A DNA stretch of 64,000 nucleotides. Origin: Firmicutes bacterium ADurb.Bin182 (GTDB lineage: Bacteria; Bacillota; Clostridia; Christensenellales; CAG-138). The notes under the pieces are model-generated. The model saw nothing but the letters and a program-made list of their open reading frames with translations, was not told the DNA's origin and did not search any database. Shown here piece after piece: positions 8,259 through 17,208 of this stretch. Position 1 is the stretch's first letter; the number at the start of each line of letters is the position of its first letter. The stretch is taken from positions 124,001 through 188,000 of the forward strand of contig MWCU01000035.1 in assembly GCA_002070205.1 (NCBI GenBank), read 5' to 3'. Position numbers and translations under genes: made by a program.

Positions 8259-9383
8259 ATGAAAAAAGTCAATTTATTATTGACATTCGCGCTGTTTATT
8301 TTAATGGCCGGCAACGTCGCAAATACGGCTTTTGCTTATACCGAACCGGAAATATCGGCCGGCGGCGCAGTTCTGATGGAAGTGGAAACCACAAAGGTGT
8401 TGTATGCACTCTCACCTCATGAAAGGCTGCCGATGGCAAGCACGACAAAAATAATGACCGCTCTGGTCGCGATTGAGAATTCAGAACCTGATGATATGGT
8501 AGAGGTGCCGGATATCGCTTTCGGCGCGGAAGGGTCAAGCATGTACCTCAAAAGGGGCGAAATGCTCTCAATGGAAGACCTGTTGTACGGGCTGATGCTT
8601 ACTTCGGGCAATGATGCGGCAATTGCCATAGCCGTTCATGTGGGCGGCTCCGTGGAAGGGTTCGCAAAAATGATGAATGCGCGCGCCAAGAGCATCGGAG
8701 CATTCAATACGAACTTCGTAAATCCGAACGGCTTGCCTGACTCAAAACATTATACTACGGCCTATGACCTGACGCTTATTGCTGCCGAAGCGCTCAAGAA
8801 TCCGGAATTCGCAAAAATAACGGGCACAAAAACATATAAAACAAAGACGGGCGATTATATTCGTTGGCTCAAGAACAAAAATAAAATATTGAGTCAATAT
8901 GACGGAGGAACGGGAGTTAAAACCGGCTATACCAAACAAGCCGGCAAATGCCTGGTTTTCTCCGCGCAAAAAGGCAATATGCATCTTGTCGGGACTGTTC
9001 TCGATTGCGGCGAAATGTTCCCGAGCGCAATGGACCTGCTGGATTTCGGTTTTAACAACTTCAGCCCTTATACCGTAATGAGCAAAGGAGACGATTCGCT
9101 AAATATAAATGTCAGGAACGGGCTGAAAAATAAATTGGCATTGACAGTCAAGCAGGATATAATTGTTCCGGCGGAAAACGGGACTGTACCGGATATAGAC
9201 ATACATATAAAAGTGAATAAAACGGTTGATGCTCCCGTACGCAAGTATGACAGGATGGGCGCGCTTGAGATTTATGATAACGGGAGACTTTTATTGACGG
9301 TCCCTCTTTACGCTGCGGATGATGTTCTTCAGAGAGATTATATATACTACCTGAAGCGCTTGTTGAATTTTTGGGCTGCATAG
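8259..9383 (+). CDS. dacF: D-alanyl-D-alanine carboxypeptidase, catalytically intact
   Basis: Low-molecular-weight penicillin-binding protein that removes the terminal D-Ala of peptidoglycan stem peptides outside the membrane. 374 aa with a signal peptide (about 1-26, ending TAFA). All three active-site motifs are present: S61-T-T-K64, S116-G-N118 and K221-T-G223. A C-terminal beta domain and an amphipathic tail (about 355-374, YYLKRLLNFWAA) that probably anchors to the membrane follow. It lies in a tight run ytfJ-dacF-rluB. It contrasts with the motif-less paralogue at 3839 and is presumably the working copy. No strong Shine-Dalgarno precedes its ATG. Confidence 0.94.
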   Translation: MKKVNLLLTFALFILMAGNVANTAFAYTEPEISAGGAVLMEVETTKVLYALSPHERLPMASTTKIMTALVAIENSEPDDMVEVPDIAFGAEGSSMYLKRGEMLSMEDLLYGLMLTSGNDAAIAIAVHVGGSVEGFAKMMNARAKSIGAFNTNFVNPNGLPDSKHYTTAYDLTLIAAEALKNPEFAKITGTKTYKTKTGDYIRWLKNKNKILSQYDGGTGVKTGYTKQAGKCLVFSAQKGNMHLVGTVLDCGEMFPSAMDLLDFGFNNFSPYTVMSKGDDSLNINVRNGLKNKLALTVKQDIIVPAENGTVPDIDIHIKVNKTVDAPVRKYDRMGALEIYDNGRLLLTVPLYAADDVLQRDYIYYLKRLLNFWAA

Positions 9384-9405
9384 AAAATCAAAGGATGGCG
9401 GGGAA

Positions 9406-10116
9406 ATGAGGCTGCAGAAATTTATGGCGGACTGCGGGGTCGCTTCAAGAAGAAAATGCGAAGAGTTTATAAGCGAAGGAAAGGTGATAGTCAACGGCTC
9501 GGTGGCTCAAATAGGCACGGTCATTGATCCTTCGGCCGATGTGGTGGAGTTTAACGGAACAGTCTTAAAGCCGCAGGCGGAGCGGATCGTAATAATGCTC
9601 AATAAACCTAAAGGAGTTATATGCTCGAACTTCGACCCCGAAGGCAGGAAGACAACCGGCGATTATTTTGCAAACTGCCCGTACAGATTGTATCATATAG
9701 GCAGACTGGATTATGATTCGGAGGGATTGCTTCTGTTAACGAATGACGGCGACCTTGCAAACAGGATAATGCATCCGAGATATATGACGGAAAAAACCTA
9801 TTATGCGGTATGTGACGGAGAATTGACAAAAGAGCAAAAGAACGCTTTGGAAAGAGGAGTGCTTCTTTCAGACGGGATGACCGCTCCTTCCAAGGTGAAA
9901 TTTGTTAAACCGGTTTGCGGCAACAGGACTTCGCTTCAAATAACCGTGCATGAAGGGAGAAACCGTCAAGTTCGGCGGATGCTTGAAGCCGTTGGTCACA
10001 AAACGCTGCTGCTGCGCAGAATAAAACTCGGCAAGCTTGAATTGGGTGAATTACGGACCGGGGAATGGAGGTACGTGACCCCGAAAGAATTATCATTTAT
10101 TGCGCCTGACAGTTGA
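9406..10116 (+). CDS. rluB: Pseudouridine synthase RluB family
   Basis: Converts a uridine of 23S rRNA (position 2605 in E. coli numbering for RluB) to pseudouridine. 236 aa. An N-terminal S4 RNA-binding domain (MRLQKFMADCGVASRRKCEE) is followed by the catalytic domain, with the nucleophilic Asp in GRLDYDSEGLLLLTNDG. The C-terminal EGRNRQVRRMLEAVGH motif is typical of the RsuA/RluB/E/F group. ATG 9406 has a GGCGGGG site. Which of the family's target uridines is modified cannot be told from sequence alone. A good terminator follows. Confidence 0.92.
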   Translation: MRLQKFMADCGVASRRKCEEFISEGKVIVNGSVAQIGTVIDPSADVVEFNGTVLKPQAERIVIMLNKPKGVICSNFDPEGRKTTGDYFANCPYRLYHIGRLDYDSEGLLLLTNDGDLANRIMHPRYMTEKTYYAVCDGELTKEQKNALERGVLLSDGMTAPSKVKFVKPVCGNRTSLQITVHEGRNRQVRRMLEAVGHKTLLLRRIKLGKLELGELRTGEWRYVTPKELSFIAPDS

Positions 10117-10160
10117 TTGCCGCCGGTTATAAAATTGATGCACCGCACCGTTATTCTTCC

Positions 10161-10197
10161 AGCATCGGTTATTCGATGCTTTTTGATTATTTTTTTA
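10161..10197 (+). terminator. Rho-independent terminator after rluB
   Basis: AGCATCG (10161-10167) and CGATGCT (10174-10180) form a perfect 7-bp stem with a 6-nt loop, followed by TTTTGATTATTTTTTT. The surrounding 10117-10333 gap holds nothing else I recognise. Confidence 0.8.
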
Positions 10198-10333
10198 AAT
10201 TTATCCGTGAAAAAGAAGGAATAAAGGATTTTATGAAGAATAGTTGAATAAGGGATAGGATGAGTCAAATCGGAGTAATCTGGTTTTGATTCTTGACAGG
10301 TTGACCGTTATTTCGGAAGGGCAGGCGAACAGA

Positions 10334-10930
10334 ATGAATTGGCCGGAAGGCAGCTCAACAATTATTCCGGTCATTGCGGTAATCATTTTCGGCTTTGTTT
10401 ACCTTATGATCAGAGTAATAAAACAAAAAAAATCGAACGATGCAAACGCGGAAACGGACAGTATCGATTCTGTTTCCGGGTATGCGGATGATTGCAGCTC
10501 ATTAAGCGGCGAAAATGAACTTAAGGCAGCAATTTGCGCGGCTGTTGCGGCATATTCGGGGAATAGGATAAAGGGCTTGAGAATCTTATCGTTTAAGCCT
10601 GTTTTTTCGAAAGACGAAAGGCAGGAAATAATGGCTGCCGTATCCGCGGCTATCGCAGCTTATATCGGGACCGGCATTAATAGACTAAAAATTAATTCTT
10701 TCAGGGCCGTTCCCCGTCAGGACCTGCGCGGGCAGCGAATGGCGGCAATTTCTGCGGCGATATCGGCATATACGGGTACGCACGCGTCAAAACTGAGAAT
10801 TCTGTCCATTAAAGAGACGGCGTCTCAAACGGATGAGATTCAGTTCAAGGCGGCGGTTTCCGCTGCGATCGCGTCTTTTATCGGCGCAAATATTTACGGA
10901 TTAAAAATTCGTTCAATCAAAAAAATATAA
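10334..10930 (+). CDS. OadG-like membrane protein with four tandem 36-residue repeats
   Basis: Membrane-anchored protein related to the gamma subunit (OadG) of sodium-pumping decarboxylases, about 198 aa. One N-terminal transmembrane helix (about 9-30) precedes a polar linker. The normally single OadG C-terminal motif then occurs four times, starting at residues 62, 98, 134 and 170, an exact 36-residue period. Each copy has the form AAVSAAIAAYIG followed by LKI-x-SF/SI. ATG 10334 has an AGGGCAGG site 8 nt upstream; a longer TTG start at 10286 is possible. It lies 19 bp before a biotin carrier and upstream of the carboxyltransferase, so it probably organises that complex at the membrane. The repetition is odd for the family. 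Confidence 0.8.
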   Translation: MNWPEGSSTIIPVIAVIIFGFVYLMIRVIKQKKSNDANAETDSIDSVSGYADDCSSLSGENELKAAICAAVAAYSGNRIKGLRILSFKPVFSKDERQEIMAAVSAAIAAYIGTGINRLKINSFRAVPRQDLRGQRMAAISAAISAYTGTHASKLRILSIKETASQTDEIQFKAAVSAAIASFIGANIYGLKIRSIKKI

Positions 10931-10949
10931 ACAACGACCGGAGGAAAAT

Positions 10950-11309
10950 ATGCGAAAGTTTAGAGTCAATGTCAACGGTACCTCTTATGAAATAGAAGTC
11001 GAGGAAGTTACCGGCTCTCTGCCGCAAGAGACCGCAGGAAAGGCCAGAGCCGAGGATCCCGCGCCTGCCGCAATCAGAAAAGCCGCATCGGCAAATCAGC
11101 AAAATGTTCTGGCTCCGATGCCGGGCTCTATTGTCGAAGTCAAAACAAAGGCCGGTTCGAGCATTAAAAAAGGCGAAGTGCTGCTGATACTGGAAGCTAT
11201 GAAAATGGAGAACGAAATCGTCGCTCCGAGGGATTGTTCCGTTGTATCCGTCAATGTGACAAAGGGCACGACGGTCAATGCCGGTGACGTTCTTTGCGTC
11301 ATTGAATAA
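10950..11309 (+). CDS. Biotin carboxyl carrier protein (decarboxylase-type)
   Basis: Biotin-carrying subunit of a biotin-dependent decarboxylase or transcarboxylase, 119 aa. The N-terminal part (MRKFRVNVNGTSYEIEVEEV) is the usual leader of OadA/GcdC-type carriers, followed by an Ala/Pro-rich flexible linker. The C-terminal biotinyl domain has the biotin-accepting lysine in EAMKMEN and the flanking APMPGSIVEV. GGAGGAAAAT precedes the ATG. It sits between the OadG-like and carboxyltransferase genes and would shuttle CO2 from the latter to a membrane partner. Confidence 0.93.
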   Translation: MRKFRVNVNGTSYEIEVEEVTGSLPQETAGKARAEDPAPAAIRKAASANQQNVLAPMPGSIVEVKTKAGSSIKKGEVLLILEAMKMENEIVAPRDCSVVSVNVTKGTTVNAGDVLCVIE

Positions 11310-11407
11310 AAAACCCGCTGTATGTCTACAGGTATGGAAAGGCCAATAGCACGGATGTTTTTCGTATCTGCTTAAATAACCTGCCGGTAATATAGGAGAA
11401 AGAATTA

Positions 11408-12868
11408 ATGGCTGATAAATTATTGATTACCGATACGATACTCAGGGACGCTCATCAGTCGCATGCGGCGACCAGAATGCGAACGGAAGATATGCTGCCC
11501 GGGTGCGAAATTCTGGACAGCATAGGTTACTGGTCGCTGGAGATGTGGGGAGGCGCGACATTTGACAGCTGCCTGAGATTTCTCAATGAGGATCCCTGGG
11601 AAAGGCTGCGCGCGCTTAGAAAAGCTCTCCCGAATACGAAGCTACAGATGCTCTTCAGAGGGCAGAATATACTCGGCTACAAGCATTATGCTGATGACGT
11701 GGTCGAACAATTCTGCCGCAAGGCTATTGAAAACGGAATTGACGTCATTCGCATATTCGATGCTCTCAACGATACGAGAAATTTGGAGGCAGCCATCCGT
11801 TTTACAAAAAAATACGGAGGTATATGCGAACCGGCGATAAGTTATACGATAAGTCCCGTTCATAATGAGGATTATTTCGTAAAGCTTGCAAAAGAATTGG
11901 TCCAAATGGGAGCGGACGTCATATGCATCAAGGATATGGCAAATCTGTTGCTGCCTTATAGCGCTTATTCTCTTGTGAAGCGGCTGAAACAGGAGATCAA
12001 TGTGCCTATCCACCTTCATACTCACAATACGACCGGAACCGGCGATATGACGCTGCTTATGGCCGTTCAGGCGGGAGTGGATATAGTTGACTGTGCATTA
12101 TCGCCCATGGGAAACGGAACGTCCCAGCCTGCAACGGAGCCGCTTGTAGCGACTTTGAAAGGTACGGAGCGCGATACCGGATTTGATCTGTTAAAGTTGG
12201 CGGAGGCGGCAAAACATTTTCGAAATGTAGCGAACAAGCTTAAATCTGAAGGCAGCTTGGATCCTAAAGTGCTTTCCGTAGATACGAACACGCTTTTATA
12301 CCAGGTGCCGGGCGGTATGCTGTCCAATTTGATTTCCCAGCTGAAGCAGGCAAACGCAGAGGATAAATACTATGACGTTCTTGAGGAGATTCCGCGCGTT
12401 CGCAAGGATTTCGGCTATCCTCCGCTCGTAACGCCCACCAGTCAAATAGTGGGCACACAGGCAGTACTCAATGTGGTATCGGGACAGCGCTATAAAATGT
12501 TCACCAAAGAAAGCAAGGCGCTTTTGAGGGGCGAATACGGAAGGCTTCCCGGAGAAGTGAATGAAGAAGTAAGAAAAATGGCGATCGGCGAAGAGGATGT
12601 TATTACTTGCAGGCCGGCGGATCTGCTTGCCCCGGAACTTGATAATTATCGCAATGAAATCAAGGATATAATGAGGCAGGAGGAAGACGTATTGAGCTAT
12701 GCGCTTTTTCCTCAAGTAGCGCTGAAATTCTTTGAAAAGCGGAATGCTCCAAAGGCTGAAGTCCCGAAAATTGCGGACAGACCCGATCCCGAACCCGGGC
12801 TGAATGACCGGGATGCCTCGCCCTCAGAAGAGATAACTGTTCTTTATGTGGAAGATCTGACTGTTTGA
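11408..12868 (+). CDS. oadA: Oxaloacetate decarboxylase / pyruvate carboxylase-type carboxyltransferase (alpha subunit)
   Basis: Carboxyltransferase that moves CO2 between oxaloacetate (or a related acid) and biotin. 486 aa, without its own biotin domain, which is encoded separately upstream. TIM-barrel HMGL-like domain first: DTILRDAHQS (metal/substrate site), the diagnostic GYWSLEMWGGATFD, FRGQN, the carboxylated-lysine segment CIKDMANLL and metal ligands HLHTHNT. Then comes the conserved carboxylase domain (from about 300). It is probably a Na+-translocating or pyruvate-generating decarboxylase with the two genes upstream. The beta subunit OadB, the membrane ion pump, is not in the neighbourhood. 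Whether the substrate is oxaloacetate cannot be decided here. Confidence 0.9.
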   Translation: MADKLLITDTILRDAHQSHAATRMRTEDMLPGCEILDSIGYWSLEMWGGATFDSCLRFLNEDPWERLRALRKALPNTKLQMLFRGQNILGYKHYADDVVEQFCRKAIENGIDVIRIFDALNDTRNLEAAIRFTKKYGGICEPAISYTISPVHNEDYFVKLAKELVQMGADVICIKDMANLLLPYSAYSLVKRLKQEINVPIHLHTHNTTGTGDMTLLMAVQAGVDIVDCALSPMGNGTSQPATEPLVATLKGTERDTGFDLLKLAEAAKHFRNVANKLKSEGSLDPKVLSVDTNTLLYQVPGGMLSNLISQLKQANAEDKYYDVLEEIPRVRKDFGYPPLVTPTSQIVGTQAVLNVVSGQRYKMFTKESKALLRGEYGRLPGEVNEEVRKMAIGEEDVITCRPADLLAPELDNYRNEIKDIMRQEEDVLSYALFPQVALKFFEKRNAPKAEVPKIADRPDPEPGLNDRDASPSEEITVLYVEDLTV

Positions 12869-12874
12869 ACAGAC

Positions 12875-12905
12875 GCGGGGGTATTTTTACTCCCGCTTCT
12901 GTTTT
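12875..12905 (+). terminator. Rho-independent terminator after oadA
   Basis: A 9-bp stem (GCGGGGGTA with TACTCCCGC, one G-T pair, TTTT loop; 12875-12896) is followed by TTCTGTTTT. Confidence 0.75.
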
Positions 12906-12930
12906 AATAGGATTTCGGCAGCGGTTTTGT

Positions 12931-12960
12931 TTGCATGGCATTGTATTTTTCTGATATAAT
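12931..12960 (+). promoter_or_regulatory. Possible promoter of the surE operon
   Basis: TTGCAT (12931-12936), 18-bp spacer and TATAAT (12955-12960), just after the oadA terminator and 42 bp before the surE start. The -35 match is weak, but the location is right for the long operon that follows. Confidence 0.45.
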
Positions 12961-13002
12961 TATACAATATATATGCGATATTTGAAAAACAGGGCAGAAT
13001 AC

Positions 13003-13773
13003 ATGAGGCTTTTACTTACAAATGACGACGGCATCAACTCACCCGGCATCACGGCTCTTATCGAAGAGTTTTATTCGGATTATAAAATAACCGTTGTAGC
13101 TCCCGATTCCGAAAGAAGCGGCGCAGGTCATTCGTTCACTTTCAATACCCCTTTGAGGGTAAGGAATTTTAAATTCGGCGGCTTCGAAGAAGCTCAGGGC
13201 TTTGCCGTGAACGGAACTCCCGTGGACTGTGTAAAGCTCGGCATCGGGAATCTTGCCGAAAAACCCGATATTGTCGTTTCGGGAATCAATTTGGGAGCAA
13301 ATCTCGGCACGGACGTTTTGTATTCCGGTACCGTTTCCGCCGCTTTGGAGGCGTCATTGCTGGGCATTCCTTCTTTAGCCGTCTCCATATGCTCATTTGA
13401 ACCGGTATACTGGAAAACCGCATCATATGCCGCAAAAAAGGCTTTGGAATTAATGATGAGAAATCCGCTGGGTGAAGGGATCGTTCTTAATATAAACGTT
13501 CCCGATCTGCCGCTTTCCGAAATAAAAGGAACAAAACTCACTCACTTGAGCCGCCAGCAATATAAGTTGGCATATGATGAGCGAACGGATCCTTACGGCA
13601 GAAGATACTATTGGTCCCCGTCGGATAAACTGACAACTTACAAACCTGAAGAAGACAGCGATGAGCGCTGGACACGGGAAGAATTCATATCTATAACTCC
13701 TTTGACCGTAAACATCGCGGATTATAAATGCATGCAGAATATGAGGGAGTTTGATTATCAGATCAATGAATAA
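13003..13773 (+). CDS. surE: 5'/3'-nucleotidase SurE
   Basis: Metal-dependent phosphatase of nucleoside monophosphates (and short polyphosphates in the family), cytosolic, 256 aa. The start ATG 13003 gives the canonical N-terminus MRLLLTNDDGI, whose Asp pair binds the metal; an upstream in-frame ATG at 12973 is rejected. Further family motifs are APDSERSGAGHS, VNGTPVDCVK and SGINLGANLG. First gene of a compact run that continues through the IspH-S1 gene. Confidence 0.95.
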   Translation: MRLLLTNDDGINSPGITALIEEFYSDYKITVVAPDSERSGAGHSFTFNTPLRVRNFKFGGFEEAQGFAVNGTPVDCVKLGIGNLAEKPDIVVSGINLGANLGTDVLYSGTVSAALEASLLGIPSLAVSICSFEPVYWKTASYAAKKALELMMRNPLGEGIVLNINVPDLPLSEIKGTKLTHLSRQQYKLAYDERTDPYGRRYYWSPSDKLTTYKPEEDSDERWTREEFISITPLTVNIADYKCMQNMREFDYQINE

Positions 13774-13796
13774 GCGGTTTTTGGGGAAGGAAACGC

Positions 13797-14675
13797 ATGA
13801 GCAGCATCGATCTTTTGGCAAAGCTTAATCAGGATTACAAAAAGTTAAGTAAAGGTCAGAAAAAAATAGCCACGTATATTCTTGAAAACTATGACAAAGC
13901 TGCTTTTGTCACAGCTTCCAAAATGGGTCATGCGGTGGGCGTAAGCGAGTCTACCGTGGTAAGATTTGCGTATTCGCTCGGCTTTAACGGTTATCCCGAA
14001 ATGCAAAGGGCTTTGCAGGAATTGATCAGAAACAGGCTGACAACCGCTCAGCGCATTCAGCTGACCTCCGAGATCGAAAGCAATGATATTTTAAAGTCCG
14101 TACTTAAAGCGGATATAAACAATCTTCGGTCTACGATGGAAAGCATAGATTATAACGCCTTCAGCTTGGCGGCGGAAGCTATCCTGAACGCCGAACACGT
14201 TTACATCATCGGACTCAGAAGTTCCTATCCGCTCTCATTGTTTTTTTCATATTATCTCAGCAACATCATTGAGAATGTCAAAACCGTAAGCGTGGAAATG
14301 AGGGAGGTGGACGAGCAGCTTTTCAATATCGGCGAAAACGATTTATGTATCGGAATCAGTTTTATAAGGTACAGCAAACGAACTGCGGAGGGAATGATGT
14401 ATGCGAAAAGCAAAGGTGCGCATCTTGTAGCCATAACGGACAGCAGATCGTCACCCATCGCTGAGATTTCCGACTGCTCGCTGGTCGCAAAATGCGATAT
14501 GGTATCTTTTCCGGATTCTCTGGTTGCTCCTTTAAGCTTGATAAACGCTTTGATCGCAGCGGTGGGAATGCGCAAAAAAGAAATGATATCGAATCGCTTT
14601 GAGCAATTGGAAGGAATATGGGGCATAAAGCAGGTGTATATGACGCCCGGCGCCGCAGCGGATATACAAAAATGA
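13797..14675 (+). CDS. MurR/RpiR family transcriptional regulator
   Basis: 292 aa. An N-terminal RpiR-type helix-turn-helix domain (about 1-77; ASKMGHAVGVSESTVVRFA) is joined to a sugar-phosphate-binding SIS domain (about 115-250; VYIIGLRSSYPLS, LVAITDSRSSPIAEISD). Such proteins repress or activate sugar or amino-sugar catabolism genes in response to a phosphosugar. AAGGAAACGC precedes the ATG. No sugar genes lie nearby: it is embedded between surE and a phosphatase gene, which it overlaps by 4 bp (ATGA). The ligand and targets are unknown. Confidence 0.88.
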   Translation: MSSIDLLAKLNQDYKKLSKGQKKIATYILENYDKAAFVTASKMGHAVGVSESTVVRFAYSLGFNGYPEMQRALQELIRNRLTTAQRIQLTSEIESNDILKSVLKADINNLRSTMESIDYNAFSLAAEAILNAEHVYIIGLRSSYPLSLFFSYYLSNIIENVKTVSVEMREVDEQLFNIGENDLCIGISFIRYSKRTAEGMMYAKSKGAHLVAITDSRSSPIAEISDCSLVAKCDMVSFPDSLVAPLSLINALIAAVGMRKKEMISNRFEQLEGIWGIKQVYMTPGAAADIQK

Positions 14676-15301
14676 GATTAGTATTGATAAGGCACGCTCA
14701 TACGGACTGGAACGAGCAGGGAAAAGTTCAGGGAAGAATAGATGTCCCTCTCAATAAAACCGGACATGAGCAGGCAAAAGCCCTGTCCTTTGCGTTCAGG
14801 AACAGAAAATTCGATACGGTATATTCAAGCCCTCTTCTGCGCTCTGTGGAAACGGCTGGATATTTGGAAAAAGTATCCGGAACAGGTATCGTAATCGAAA
14901 ATGACCTTACTGAAATACAATTCGGGGAATGGGAAGGTTTATCATTCGAACAGATAGGCAAAACATATCAGAAGATATATGAAGTGTGGCGCGACAGGCC
15001 GTTCGAGTGCGCGGTGCCCAAAGCGGAGACTCTTCAAGAGGTTCTCGACAGAAGCGTGAATCTTTTAAAGCGCCTTTATGCAAGGCACAAAAACGGCATT
15101 ATCGCGGTTGTAAGCCATACATTGCCCATCAAACTGATGATCGCATTTTTGATAGGGCTTCCGTACAACCGCGTCCATAGCATAAGGCTGGATAATACCG
15201 GTCGCACCGAATTGAACGTAAATCTTGACGGCAGGAGTGTTTTAGCCGTTATGAACGATACATCACACTTGAGCGGAGCAAAGATTAAATGGCACGCGTA
15301 A
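14672..15301 (+). CDS. Histidine phosphatase (phosphoglycerate-mutase-like)
   Basis: 209 aa member of the histidine phosphatase superfamily. The catalytic histidine is in LIRHAHTDWN (the usual RHG is RHA here), the acid in LTEIQFGEWEGLS, and the second active-site histidine in VVSHTLPIK. ATG 14672 overlaps the stop of the regulator gene in ATGA, so translation is probably coupled; a longer frame from 14618 lies inside the regulator. The substrate is uncertain: the family includes cobalamin phosphatase CobC and broad-specificity phosphatases. Confidence 0.85.
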   Translation: MRLVLIRHAHTDWNEQGKVQGRIDVPLNKTGHEQAKALSFAFRNRKFDTVYSSPLLRSVETAGYLEKVSGTGIVIENDLTEIQFGEWEGLSFEQIGKTYQKIYEVWRDRPFECAVPKAETLQEVLDRSVNLLKRLYARHKNGIIAVVSHTLPIKLMIAFLIGLPYNRVHSIRLDNTGRTELNVNLDGRSVLAVMNDTSHLSGAKIKWHA

Positions 15302-16509
15302 CGGTAATAGGAGGCGGTCCGGCCGGAATGCTGGCGGCTTCCTCTGCGGCATTGGCGGGTAACAAGGTTCAGCTTATCGAAAAAAACGAAAAACTCGGTA
15401 AAAAGCTATATCTTACGGGCAAAGGCAGGTGCAATATCACAAACGTTTCCGAAGGCGAGCAGTTTTTCGGGAATGTCGCCCGAAACCCGAAATTCCTCTA
15501 CAGCGCGCTTTACGAATTCGGCAGCAATGACATAATCAGGATTATTGAAAGTCAGGGAGTAAAAGTAAAGACGGAGAGAGGCGGGAGGGTTTTCCCGTCA
15601 TCCGATAAATCCAGCGATGTGCTTCGAGCCTTAACGCAATATGTTAGATCGTGCGGGGTCGAAATCAGGCTGAATACAAACGTTCAAAGTATAGAAAAAA
15701 GCTGCCCCGAAGGCTTCACCGTTTATACGGATACCGGGAAAATCAGTTCGGATGCGCTGATACTTGCGACCGGAGGCGTCAGTTATCCCAAAACCGGATC
15801 AACGGGCGACGGTTATCGTTTCGCCGCTCAATTCGGACATACGATCAAACAGCCAAAGCCCTCGCTGGTCCCGCTTGTAACGGAGGAACAGTGGCCAAAG
15901 CTGCTTCAGGGGCTGACGCTGAAAAATGTGAAGCTTAAAGCCGTCAGCAATAATAAGCGCGTGTATGAAGAACAGGGCGAAATGATGTTTACGCATTTCG
16001 GGGTTACGGGCCCGTTGATATTGAGCGCAAGCAGCTATATAGCGGATTCGCCGGAGAACACGATCCTTCAAATAGATTTGAAACCGGCTCTTGACACAAA
16101 GATATTGGATGCCCGCGTACTTCGAGACTTTAGTAAACACGGCAGAAAACAGATTTCGAACGCGCTTGTTGATTTGCTGCCCTCGCGGCTTATACCGGTC
16201 ATTATTAAATTATCCGGCTTGAACCCCGATAAAACCGCCGACCAAATCAGTCGGCAGGAGCGCTTCGAGCTTGTAAAATTATTGAAAGCGCTTCCGTTAA
16301 CGGTAAAGTCCGTGCGCTCCATAGATGAAGCTATCGTTACCAGGGGCGGCGTCTGCGTAAACGAAATAAGCTCATCCACGATGGAGTCCAAACTGCAGAA
16401 GGGTCTCTTTTTTGCGGGAGAAATCATTGACGTTGACGGTTTGACGGGCGGATATAATCTGCAGATAGCATTTTCAACGGGAGTGTTGGCGGGACGCTCC
16501 GTACGGTGA
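15289..16509 (+). CDS. NAD(P)/FAD-dependent oxidoreductase, HI0933 family
   Basis: 406 aa flavoprotein of the HI0933/BaiN-like family. The N-terminal dinucleotide-binding motif is GGGPAGMLAASSAALAG, followed by the family signature GKKLYLTGKGRCNITN. The C-terminal FAD signature is GEIIDVDGLTGGYNLQIAFS. ATG 15289 overlaps the preceding gene by 13 bp. Members are widely conserved in Bacillota but most have no proven physiological substrate; I do not assign one. Confidence 0.88.
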   Translation: MARVTVIGGGPAGMLAASSAALAGNKVQLIEKNEKLGKKLYLTGKGRCNITNVSEGEQFFGNVARNPKFLYSALYEFGSNDIIRIIESQGVKVKTERGGRVFPSSDKSSDVLRALTQYVRSCGVEIRLNTNVQSIEKSCPEGFTVYTDTGKISSDALILATGGVSYPKTGSTGDGYRFAAQFGHTIKQPKPSLVPLVTEEQWPKLLQGLTLKNVKLKAVSNNKRVYEEQGEMMFTHFGVTGPLILSASSYIADSPENTILQIDLKPALDTKILDARVLRDFSKHGRKQISNALVDLLPSRLIPVIIKLSGLNPDKTADQISRQERFELVKLLKALPLTVKSVRSIDEAIVTRGGVCVNEISSSTMESKLQKGLFFAGEIIDVDGLTGGYNLQIAFSTGVLAGRSVR

Positions 16510-16519
16510 GGTTTACAGC

Positions 16520-17191
16520 ATGAATAAGCTTAATATCGCAATCGACGGTCCTGCGGGAGCCGGCAAAAGCACGATTGCCAAGCACGTGTCCGAACATCTG
16601 GGCATCCTTTACCTGGACACCGGAGCAATGTATCGCGCAATGGCTTTAAAGGCGATACGGTCGGGTATCGATCCGAACGATAAGGATTCAGTCGAGAAGT
16701 TGCTGCCCAAAACCGATATCGATATCAGGTATCTCAATGGAAAACAACATGTGATATTGGACGGCGAGGACGTTTCCGATAGCCTTCGAACGCCGGAAAT
16801 CTCCAAAGGCGCATCCGATATCGCAGTCATACCCTCGGTAAGAATAAAAATGGTAGAGAAGCAGAGGGAGATCGCGTCGAAATACGATACCGTAATCGAC
16901 GGCAGAGATATAGGCTCTTATGTGCTTCCGAACGCCGATTTCAAATTTTATGTTACCGCTACGGTAAAGGTAAGGGCTGAGCGAAGAATGAGCGAATTGA
17001 GCGCGGCCGGGAATCTGGGGAACAGAACGTTCGAAAACGTATATGATGAACTCATCTCAAGGGATAAAACGGACAGTACGCGGGAATTCGCTCCGCTTAT
17101 AAAGCCCCCCGACTCGATACTGATCGATACGACCGACCTTTGCGTCTCCGAGGCGGTACGGCTCGTGCTTGAGTATATCAAAAGCCACTGA
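16520..17191 (+). CDS. cmk: Cytidylate kinase
   Basis: Phosphorylates CMP/dCMP with ATP, 223 aa. The P-loop GPAGAGKST is at residues 9-17, followed by the Cmk signature YLDTGAMYRA and the C-terminal DGRDIGSYVLPNADFKFYVTA. It lies between the flavoprotein and plsC genes; the order cmk-plsC-ispH-rpsA is classic in Clostridia. Confidence 0.96.
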   Translation: MNKLNIAIDGPAGAGKSTIAKHVSEHLGILYLDTGAMYRAMALKAIRSGIDPNDKDSVEKLLPKTDIDIRYLNGKQHVILDGEDVSDSLRTPEISKGASDIAVIPSVRIKMVEKQREIASKYDTVIDGRDIGSYVLPNADFKFYVTATVKVRAERRMSELSAAGNLGNRTFENVYDELISRDKTDSTREFAPLIKPPDSILIDTTDLCVSEAVRLVLEYIKSH

Positions 17192-17208
17192 CGAAAGGAT
17201 TTATCGGC

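Noticed and set aside
10293-10298. TTGACA before the OadG-like gene
   Set aside because: No -10-like hexamer at 16-18 bp; it is probably part of the leader.
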